A stretch of 5,072 nucleotides of DNA from Desulfobacteraceae bacterium. GTDB taxonomy: Bacteria > Desulfobacterota > Desulfobacteria > Desulfobacterales > Desulfobacteraceae. A program made the translations under genes and the position numbers. Below, piece after piece: positions 1 through 5,072 of this stretch. The stretch is from the NCBI GenBank assembly GCA_015486915.1, contig WFQS01000214.1, positions 1 through 5,072 of the forward strand, written 5' to 3'. Each line of letters begins with the position of its first letter. Within the stretch, counting starts at the first letter, position 1. Under the pieces are notes generated by a model. The model searched no databases. It was given only the letters and a program-made list of their open reading frames with translations, and had not been told where the DNA came from.

Positions 1-362
1 GCATCCCCCCTGTTTCCATTTAAAAAAATTGCTTTTGATAAATTGTTGTTTGCAGAGGTGTAATCATTTTTAAAGTAATTTGCCAGCCCCTGAAGTAAAT
101 ACAATAAATCATCATCCGGATGGGCAGATTTTAATTTTTCAGCCTGCTTTATGGCCGTGTCATATTGCTTGTTCCTTAAGGCTGTATAAACCGGTTTAAG
201 GTCTGCATCATCGGCCTTTCCGGCAGGTTGACTCATAACGCGTTCTCTGATCCGCTGCGTTAATGACCTTGTGTCATTTGAATTTACGCAGCCACAGGTG
301 AAAAACATAATAAATAAAAAAAGAATGATGCCTGCCCGATTGGGTTTTATAAACGGTGTCAT
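1..362 (-). CDS. TPR-repeat lipoprotein, N-terminal part (runs off the window)
   Basis: This reading frame has 120 complete codons and no stop before the window edge, so the C-terminus is missing. It opens with basic residues and a hydrophobic stretch (about residues 11-22) followed by FFTCGCVN. Cys25 preceded by Gly, or Cys23, could be a lipid-attachment cysteine, so a lipoprotein is likely although the lipobox is not textbook. Residues 26-55 are a polar linker. Residues 56-120 form helix-turn-helix TPR-type repeats (PVYTALRNKQYDTAIKQAEK, then DLLYLLQGLANYF). These 65 residues align without gaps to residues 36-100 of the upstream TPR protein, with about 28 identities by hand count, so the two genes are tandem paralogs. 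The start is supported by AAGGAT six bases upstream. The gene begins 24 bases after the preceding stop and is probably the third gene of the operon. A scaffold or partner-binding role at the envelope is inferred from the family; the partner is unknown. Confidence 0.85.
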   Translation of the reverse strand, partial: MTPFIKPNRAGIILFLFIMFFTCGCVNSNDTRSLTQRIRERVMSQPAGKADDADLKPVYTALRNKQYDTAIKQAEKLKSAHPDDDLLYLLQGLANYFKNDYTSANNNLSKAIFLNGNRGD

Positions 363-368
363 TTATTT

Positions 369-374
369 ATCCTT
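369..374 (-). promoter_or_regulatory. Ribosome binding site of the TPR lipoprotein gene
   Basis: AAGGAT on the minus strand lies six bases before the ATG at 362. It fixes this start and shows that the gene has its own translation signal inside the 24-base gap after the preceding gene. Confidence 0.7.
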
Positions 375-386
375 GGTTTTGTTATC

Positions 387-1814
387 TTATTTTATGATTA
401 ATTTTATACTTTTTTCAGCCAGGAGTTGTTTATACTTAACATAGGCTGTAACGGTAAAAATGCCTTTTGACGGCACCGGGTTCATATGATGAGTCCAGCT
501 TGATACCCTTGAGTTATCGGCATGAATGGTATTGGGGGTTGATTTAAAAAGGATTTTTTTATTCTGGCGGATTGTAAAATAAAACAGGGTGGGAATTTGT
601 TTATTGCCGCCCGGGATATCGGGTTTAAAGTTGATCACAATATCAAAAGGAGTGTTCATTTTAACAGGGTCGGGTTGAAGACTTAAACCGGTAATTTCAA
701 GGCGGGGTTTTTGATCCTCTCTAACAATGGCTGCAGAGGACTTTTCTGCCCCTAAATACATTTTTGCCGCTGCAAGCTGATCCTGGTAAAATTTCCTGGT
801 GGGAGAGGATGCAGGAGTGATATTCACATAAATAGCTCCAAGGCCAAGAATATCAGGGGAAAGTGCCTGGGATTTTTTAAAGAATTTAAGGGACAGGTCC
901 TGATTTCCGTTTAAATGATGAAAATAGGCAAGATTATAAAATGATGTTGCATCAGAATTCTTTCGCAACCCCTGTCCCATACTCTCAAGGGCTTTATCAT
1001 ATTCTCCATTCATCAGGTAAGCCAACCCCAGATCTTTTAAGGCGCCGGGGTATTCAGGATCAAGCCCAAGCGTTTTCTTTAAGTGACTAATTGCTGCGGC
1101 ATAATTACCAAGATAAAGAGCACTCTGCCCCATGGCGCACCAGGCAGCCGGCATTTTGGGATCAATGTTAACAGCCCTTTGATAATTTTTGTATGCCAGG
1201 GCAAATTTATGGGTTAAAAAATAGATATCCCCTCTATTGCTGTAATGTATGGGGTTGGGTACCGGAGACAGCTCAATGGCCCGGTTGATATCACTCATTG
1301 CTTCTTTGAATCGACCAAGAGATCTATTGGTGACGGCCCTGAAAAAATACATGCGGGGATGATGAAATTTAGTGCTCGGGTTATATCCCCTGAGTTTATC
1401 CAGTTCGCCCAGTTGAACCGGCGTATTTTTATCCCTGATGGCCCGGTTCAAATCATCCAGGGCTTCTTTATACCTGCCGGCCCTTTGATACATCACAGCT
1501 CTCCAGAAATGGACATCTCCTTTATTTCTATTGAGAGAGATGGACTTTGAAAAACAGTCCAGCGCCAAAGCTTGATTGTTGGTCTTAAAATAGGCATAGC
1601 CCAGAAGATAATACAGGGTGTTATCATTGGGGTATCTTGACTTCAGCCTCTGAGCCTGGTTGATGACATCGGGATAATTCCGATTGTATAACGATTTATA
1701 GATGGGAGACAAATGATTAGTCTTTGCATCTGCCCCGTCAAAGCTGCCAAAACAGATTATCAATACAAAAGAAAAAACTATTATTTTAGGTTCCAGTTTG
1801 AATCTTGTGATCAT
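387..1814 (-). CDS. Exported TPR-repeat protein with C-terminal beta-sandwich-like domain
   Basis: The product has 475 residues. The N-terminus is basic, followed by a hydrophobic core (about 11-23) and an ADA|K site at 30/31, which reads as a signal peptide. About eight TPR units follow, at roughly 34-63, 65-96, 101-130, 153-184, 188-219, 222-253, 256-287 and 289-320. Several carry the canonical small and aromatic residues, for example the unit starting AAWCAMGQSALYLGNYAAA. A short insert at 131-152 splits units three and four. Residues 370-475 are predicted by eye to be beta-rich (LEITGLSLQPDP, FDIVINF, FYFTIRQ, FTVTAYVKY) and resemble an Ig-like sandwich; I cannot name the family. TPRs bind proteins, so an extracytoplasmic scaffold is the likely role. 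The ATG follows the upstream stop by only two bases (TAA-AA-ATG) and has only a weak AAGAAA ribosome site, which suggests translational coupling to the large secreted protein. The first 65 TPR residues are paralogous to the next gene. Confidence 0.93.
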   Translation of the reverse strand: MITRFKLEPKIIVFSFVLIICFGSFDGADAKTNHLSPIYKSLYNRNYPDVINQAQRLKSRYPNDNTLYYLLGYAYFKTNNQALALDCFSKSISLNRNKGDVHFWRAVMYQRAGRYKEALDDLNRAIRDKNTPVQLGELDKLRGYNPSTKFHHPRMYFFRAVTNRSLGRFKEAMSDINRAIELSPVPNPIHYSNRGDIYFLTHKFALAYKNYQRAVNIDPKMPAAWCAMGQSALYLGNYAAAISHLKKTLGLDPEYPGALKDLGLAYLMNGEYDKALESMGQGLRKNSDATSFYNLAYFHHLNGNQDLSLKFFKKSQALSPDILGLGAIYVNITPASSPTRKFYQDQLAAAKMYLGAEKSSAAIVREDQKPRLEITGLSLQPDPVKMNTPFDIVINFKPDIPGGNKQIPTLFYFTIRQNKKILFKSTPNTIHADNSRVSSWTHHMNPVPSKGIFTVTAYVKYKQLLAEKSIKLIIK

Positions 1815-1816
1815 TT

Positions 1817-4800
1817 TTATTTTCTTGTTTTATTCTTACATTTTATAGCCCAAGTTGGACATATACCATAACCATAGTAATTAGCTATTTCTTCACAAGT
1901 AAGCGGTTTATATCTATTTTTTGCATATGCCATTGATAGTCCTTTTAGACCTTTCCGGCACATATCCAGAACCCTGTTATATTCCTTATTTCCATTATTA
2001 GTTTGTGTATCAACTGGTGGATGATGTGACTGCCAGACACTGCCGGCAGAGGGAAGGGGTTTTGAACCTCCCCCGGAAGGCTTTATGGGATCCCGTTGAT
2101 GAATATCGTTCACCCCTTTGACAATTGCATTCATCATATCCATCAAGTTTGTCTGGTTCTGGGGCTGCCGGGGTCTATTGTTTTGAGCCTGCTGCTGTGC
2201 CTGCTGTTGTCGTTTTTCTTCTTTTATATCGGCGATTACCTGATTAATCCTGGAGGTGTTTATATTGCAGCCCGCATTTGCTGCCATCCCTGCCAGGTTT
2301 TGCAAGGCACCCACATTCTTCTGGTTGATGGCAGCAATCATATCCAGCCTGATTTTCCGGCACGCCTCTTTCTGTCTTTTTTTCTCCCGGGCAATATCGG
2401 CTAATTGCTGGGCTCTCTGTTCTTTTTTTTCATTCTCAATGTTCTCCACCTGTGCGAGCATTAGAGGATCGATGTCACAGCCCAGGGCAGCGGCTTGATT
2501 GGTAAAACTTTGCGCACCGTCTGTATCGCCGCTGCCAAGTGCTGAAGAGATATTGTTCAAAAGCTGAGTGCATTTATTCTTGTACTTGTTTTTTTCACCA
2601 TCTTGACCTGGTGTTCCGGCCTGATTGTTTTCGCCCCCTGCTGAACTGAACAGGGATGAGCTGTCTGAAGTTTGTTCACCCCCGGATGAGCTGAACAGAT
2701 CGCCCTGGCCATTTCCAAGATTCTCGCTGTCTTCACCTCCTGATGTACTGAACAGATTGTTCTTTTTCTCCTTAATCCTGACATCCAGCCAGGCCGTCCC
2801 CGAATATATATCTCCGCCGTCATAGTGTACAAAAATTGTCACCATTCCAGCCTTGAACCCCGAGCCGGTGACAGGATTACCTGATTTGCCAAGGCTCATG
2901 ACAGATTCATCACTGATCCCCCATGAAAAACTTCCTGAACGATAGGGAGTCCCTGTGGCGTCGCAGGCGGTATAAGTGACTCCCTGGCCTGCAACCAGTT
3001 TTGCGGGTCCCGAGATTATCAGGCCTCCCATGGAATTTGATGAAGTGCTTTGACCGGTCCCGTTACCAGAATCCGCATCAGGCGTGCCAGGCGCTGCTCC
3101 ATCATCTGCAACAGGCGGCTGGGCCGGAGAACCATCACTGTCATTTTCCGGCTCCTGGACTTCGGTCACAACTTGACACCCGTCACGAAGATAATCACTG
3201 GTTTTCAATACATGCAAACCACGTGATAAAGCTGCATTGATTTTATCCATCTCTTTTTTTGATGCTTTATCTGAAAAACAACTGACCAAAGGAGGGCCAC
3301 CTCCTAAAACCCTGTAATTGTCTTCCAAGAGATTGTCAGATACAGTTTGTCCAGTTTGATATTTCTGCTGGAGATCATCCAACTCGGCAGTGGAGATGAC
3401 ATAGTACAGGTTGATTGAACTGACCTCTTTGATAAGCTGGTCAAATTTTGCCTTTGATGCGGGAAAATACTGGATATAGAATTGTTTTCCGTCTTCTATC
3501 TTTTTTTTAAGATCCTTTCTTTTTAAGGCGAGGTTTTTTGCATCTTTCAGACCTGTTTCCAATGGATCCAAAAATGGAGGTATTGTTTCTAAAATTTCAC
3601 TATTTTGGCGCGTCTGCTCCTTCCACCACTTATCGTCATACCTGCGTGATAATTCATCATTATTTTTTTTGATTTGTTCACGTTTGATGTTGATATCCAC
3701 AAGAGTCTCAAAGGCTGCTTCTTTTGCTGTTTTCATTATTGCCAGGGCCTCTTGAGCCGCCAGATAATTGTCTTTTATAAAAACTGTGTCCGCATCTGTT
3801 TTACAATTTGCTTTCCGTTCTCTGGCAAGGTCAATCTTGTTATTGACAATGGCTTCCTCATCTTCCACGGTAGTCGCCAGGGTAATGATTTTTTTATGCA
3901 GCAATCTTGATTCGTCACAAAAATTGTCTCCATGATCAACAAGGGAATAAATTAAAAGTTTATATTTTTTTAGTTCTAATTCTATCGCCCGGACCGACCT
4001 TATATTATACCTTGCTTTTCTAAGGATAGTGCGTCCCTTTTGCACTATTTGTTCTATTAACGTTTTAAGCTCATCAATTTCTTTTCGGTACTGGTCAAGC
4101 TGAAAATTCATGTCATCTTTATGCTTTACCTTTTCATCAGCTTCCTGATCATATAACCCGTATAGCCATTTCTGGTATTTAACAGGATTTTTCCTGCACC
4201 AGGTTAACCATTGGTCATATTTTTGTTTGTAAAATTTATATTTTCTTGTGTTTATCACATTACCATTCCCATGTTGATACCAGTCAAAAAAACTTAAATC
4301 CTTAGTTGAAAAGGACACAGCATCCCACGGATCGACAATATATGTATTATCCAGTTTGCGCAGGTCATCAGCAGAAAAAGGATTCGGTATATTTTTGACA
4401 TCTCCCAAAATAACAAAACGATGGTCGCCCTTGGATACAGTGGTAATCTCACCAACAGATTCATAGGCCATAACCAGTATATGGAATGCAGTACTGGCAC
4501 TTTCATTACACTGTCCAATACGATTTACCCATACCCAGGCAGCAGCGGAAAACTCATCAGCAGCTAAATTACCTTGATCCCAAAAAGCATCAAATCGTTG
4601 TAATTGTTTTTTTATATCGGCATCACCTTTAAGACTTTTCCACCTCTCGGAAGCGTGATTTAAAAATGTAACTCGATTAGCAACAGTTTTCGTAACATAA
4701 GCGGCAATATCTTTCTTAGAAGCTCCTGAACGTTTCATCTCTTTTACATGTTCAATCGCAGATGTAAGTCCGGCAGGTACCGGGCTGCCAGCTTTAGCAC

Positions 4801-4861
4801 TATGACTTACAGCGAGTGAAGTAAGCAGAAACAGCCCTAAAAACAAATAAAATAACTTCAT
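1817..4861 (-). CDS. Large secreted multidomain protein with transglutaminase-like core
   Basis: The product has about 1014 residues. I chose the ATG at 4861 because GGAG lies seven bases upstream and the protein then starts with a classic signal peptide (MKLFYLFLGLFLLTSL, AKA|G at 24/25). A start at 4996 is also open but would overlap the divergent gene. Domains in order: residues 100-190 look like a transglutaminase or papain-like core, with Cys118 in RIGQCNES, His147 in GDHRFVIL and Asp177 in YIVDPWD. Residues 190-240 are aromatic-rich. Residues 240-510 are mostly charged helix, probably coiled coil. Residues 565-611 are an acidic Pro/Gly/Ser linker. Residues 612-697 resemble a bacterial Ig-like (BIG2-type) domain. 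Three LFSxxGGE motifs lie at 703-744. Two 70-residue helical modules with paired cysteines start at 764 and 834. A Gln/Asn-rich stretch covers 881-905, and a Cys-rich tail covers 960-1014. Apart from Cys118 there are 14 cysteines, an even number that suits disulfides. It is first in an operon with two TPR proteins. Whether it is a protease, cross-linker or inactive is unknown, and I do not recognise the full architecture. Confidence 0.88.
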   Translation of the reverse strand: MKLFYLFLGLFLLTSLAVSHSAKAGSPVPAGLTSAIEHVKEMKRSGASKKDIAAYVTKTVANRVTFLNHASERWKSLKGDADIKKQLQRFDAFWDQGNLAADEFSAAAWVWVNRIGQCNESASTAFHILVMAYESVGEITTVSKGDHRFVILGDVKNIPNPFSADDLRKLDNTYIVDPWDAVSFSTKDLSFFDWYQHGNGNVINTRKYKFYKQKYDQWLTWCRKNPVKYQKWLYGLYDQEADEKVKHKDDMNFQLDQYRKEIDELKTLIEQIVQKGRTILRKARYNIRSVRAIELELKKYKLLIYSLVDHGDNFCDESRLLHKKIITLATTVEDEEAIVNNKIDLARERKANCKTDADTVFIKDNYLAAQEALAIMKTAKEAAFETLVDINIKREQIKKNNDELSRRYDDKWWKEQTRQNSEILETIPPFLDPLETGLKDAKNLALKRKDLKKKIEDGKQFYIQYFPASKAKFDQLIKEVSSINLYYVISTAELDDLQQKYQTGQTVSDNLLEDNYRVLGGGPPLVSCFSDKASKKEMDKINAALSRGLHVLKTSDYLRDGCQVVTEVQEPENDSDGSPAQPPVADDGAAPGTPDADSGNGTGQSTSSNSMGGLIISGPAKLVAGQGVTYTACDATGTPYRSGSFSWGISDESVMSLGKSGNPVTGSGFKAGMVTIFVHYDGGDIYSGTAWLDVRIKEKKNNLFSTSGGEDSENLGNGQGDLFSSSGGEQTSDSSSLFSSAGGENNQAGTPGQDGEKNKYKNKCTQLLNNISSALGSGDTDGAQSFTNQAAALGCDIDPLMLAQVENIENEKKEQRAQQLADIAREKKRQKEACRKIRLDMIAAINQKNVGALQNLAGMAANAGCNINTSRINQVIADIKEEKRQQQAQQQAQNNRPRQPQNQTNLMDMMNAIVKGVNDIHQRDPIKPSGGGSKPLPSAGSVWQSHHPPVDTQTNNGNKEYNRVLDMCRKGLKGLSMAYAKNRYKPLTCEEIANYYGYGICPTWAIKCKNKTRK
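2192..2572 (-). repeat. Duplicated 70-residue helical module with paired cysteines
   Basis: Two consecutive modules of the large protein, residues 764-833 and 834 to about 890, align without gaps at an offset of exactly 70. Cys764 and Cys795 match Cys834 and Cys865, giving the same 31-residue spacing. The shared core is AxxxGC at the second cysteine, followed by a QV helix and a charged EKK/EEK coiled-coil tail. About a quarter of positions are identical by eye, so the duplication is old. A disulfide within each module is inferred. A degenerate third relative in the C-terminal tail (Cys968 and Cys989) is possible but unproven. Confidence 0.7.
2630..2755 (-). repeat. Three LFSxxGGE motif repeats
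   Basis: The large protein carries LFSTSGGE (2755-2732), LFSSSGGE (2698-2675) and LFSSAGGE (2653-2630). They are separated by Ser/Asp/Gly/Gln-rich spacers, with starts 19 and 15 residues apart. At the DNA level the three 24-mers are still similar (the plus strand ends each with CTGAACAG), so they look like a short tandem expansion. They sit between the Ig-like domain and the cysteine modules in what is probably a flexible region. A docking or processing role is speculation. Confidence 0.8.
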
Positions 4862-4876
4862 ATGGATCTCCATATG
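4859..4876 (-). promoter_or_regulatory. Inverted repeat covering the ribosome site and start codon of the large gene
   Basis: CATATGGA and TCCATATG are perfect 8-base inverted arms around a 2-base centre. In the minus-strand transcript this gives a 7-bp stem with an AGAU loop. The Shine-Dalgarno GGAG is in the 5' arm and loop, and the AUG is in the 3' arm. Such a hairpin could hide both signals and limit translation. As DNA it could equally be a binding site for a dimeric regulator. The symmetry is seen directly; any function is inferred. Confidence 0.5.
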
Positions 4877-4892
4877 GTAAAAAAAAGGGTGC

Positions 4893-4921
4893 TTAACCTT
4901 TAAAATTTGTAAAATTAGAAT
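4893..4921 (+). promoter_or_regulatory. Candidate sigma70 promoter of the divergent gene
   Basis: TTAACC (4893-4898, four of six matches to TTGACA) is followed after exactly 17 bases by TAGAAT (4916-4921, five of six matches to TATAAT). Transcription would start near 4928, giving a short leader with the ribosome site at 4939. The region is AT-rich, so chance matches are possible. Confidence 0.45.
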
Positions 4922-4938
4922 TAAAAACAAATAAAAAT

Positions 4939-4944
4939 AAGGAG
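4939..4944 (+). promoter_or_regulatory. Ribosome binding site of the divergent gene
   Basis: AAGGAG is a near-perfect Shine-Dalgarno eight bases before the ATG at 4953. It is the main reason to accept this short open frame as a real gene start. It also argues against the extended upstream start of the large minus-strand gene, which would overlap it. Confidence 0.8.
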
Positions 4945-4952
4945 AAGCGCCC

Positions 4953-5072
4953 ATGCAAATTGATATCAATGTACCTGAGGTAATAAGTATTTTCAAGGAA
5001 ATTCAAAAGCCTAAGCCGTTATTTGCAATGATCAGGAAAAATTTGAAGGATACAGCCGTAAAATATCTTTTA
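4953..5072 (+). CDS. N-terminus of a probable IS256-family (mutator-type) transposase, cut by the window edge
   Basis: Forty codons are present without a stop, starting MQIDINVPEVISIFKEI and ending KDTAVKYLL. The start is well supported by a strong ribosome site and a candidate promoter. The pattern VPEVxxIFKEIQ, then a short Lys/Pro segment, then MIRxxLKDxxxxYL matches my memory of N-termini of IS256-family transposases from sulfate-reducing deltaproteobacteria. In those proteins an ELxxFLGR-like motif and the DDE catalytic domain follow. None of the catalytic domain is in view, so the family call rests on about 40 residues and could be wrong. The alternative is a host gene divergently transcribed from the operon. 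It is read away from the minus-strand operon, with 91 bases between the two start codons. Confidence 0.55.
   Translation, partial: MQIDINVPEVISIFKEIQKPKPLFAMIRKNLKDTAVKYLL

Larger units (their letters stand above)
4887..5072 (+). mobile_element. Possible left end of an IS256-like insertion sequence
   Basis: The divergent gene at 4953 looks like a transposase N-terminus. If so, the element's terminal repeat should lie just upstream. The stretch from GGGTGCTTAACC at 4887 to about 4914 contains TTTGTAAAATT, reminiscent of the TGTAAAA core I recall from IS256-family ends. The other end and the target duplication lie outside the window, so the left boundary is a guess. If the gene is not a transposase, this entry falls. 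Confidence 0.33.

Noticed and set aside
1245..1550. Plus-strand open frame of 101 codons.
   Set aside because: It lies wholly inside the TPR gene on the other strand, has no recognisable domain, and the minus-strand frame shows clear TPR periodicity.
2096..2498. Two overlapping plus-strand open frames rich in Leu, Phe and Cys that look membrane-like.
   Set aside because: They are the antisense reading of the Gln/Lys/Glu-rich cysteine modules, where charged codons read as hydrophobic ones on the opposite strand.
2557..2832. Minus-strand open frame of 91 codons in another frame, and the plus-strand frame at 2625-2825.
   Set aside because: Both are by-products of the LFSxxGGE repeat region and Ig-like domain in the main frame; neither has a sensible start context.
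4294..4518. Minus-strand open frame of 74 codons in another frame.
   Set aside because: It overlaps the transglutaminase-like core, whose catalytic-style motifs are intact in the main frame.
4859..4890. Inverted repeat next to a run of A/T as a rho-independent terminator.
   Set aside because: In the minus-strand transcript the U-run comes before the hairpin, and in the plus-strand direction the hairpin is followed by A residues. Neither orientation fits, and the structure overlaps a start codon.
4884..4901. AAAGG...CCTTT dyad in the intergenic region as an operator.
   Set aside because: It has only five-base arms in an AT-rich stretch, which is expected by chance; it is also inside the possible IS end.
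4862..4996. A 45-residue N-terminal extension of the large protein, with a start at 4996.
   Set aside because: It would overlap the divergent gene's ribosome site and first codons, has no ribosome site of its own, and would place a second hydrophobic segment before a complete signal peptide. The ATG at 4861 has GGAG at correct spacing.

Overview
The window suggests an anaerobic Desulfobacterota-like bacterium (Desulfobacteraceae or a relative), with low to moderate confidence. The grounds are moderate-to-low G+C by eye, large secreted multidomain proteins, and a partial gene at the right edge whose N-terminus resembles transposases I recall from that group. No taxonomic marker gene is present.

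Layout. Almost the whole window is one minus-strand gene cluster read from right to left. (1) 4861-1817 encodes a secreted protein of about 1014 residues. It has a signal peptide, a transglutaminase-like Cys/His/Asp core, a long charged helical region, a disordered acidic linker, a bacterial Ig-like domain, three LFSxxGGE repeats, a duplicated Cys-containing helical module, and a Cys-rich C-terminus. (2) After a 2-nt gap, 1814-387 encodes a 475-residue exported TPR protein ending in a beta-sandwich-like domain. (3) After a 24-nt gap, 362-1 (cut by the window edge) is the start of a second TPR protein, probably a lipoprotein. Its first TPRs align without gaps to those of gene 2, so genes 2 and 3 are tandem paralogs. 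The very tight spacing and lack of internal terminators indicate one operon.

To the right, a 91-bp intergenic region (4862-4952) separates the operon from a divergent plus-strand gene, of which only the first 40 codons are present. That gene has a good Shine-Dalgarno and a plausible sigma70 promoter. It may be an IS256-type transposase, in which case an insertion sequence ends about 25 bp upstream of the operon's start codon. The operon's Shine-Dalgarno and start codon lie inside a perfect 8+8 inverted repeat.

Working model (inference): all three operon products are exported. They could form an envelope complex in which the transglutaminase-like protein is the enzyme and the TPR proteins are scaffolds or anchors. 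I do not recognise this three-gene arrangement as a named system, and no substrate can be read from the sequence.
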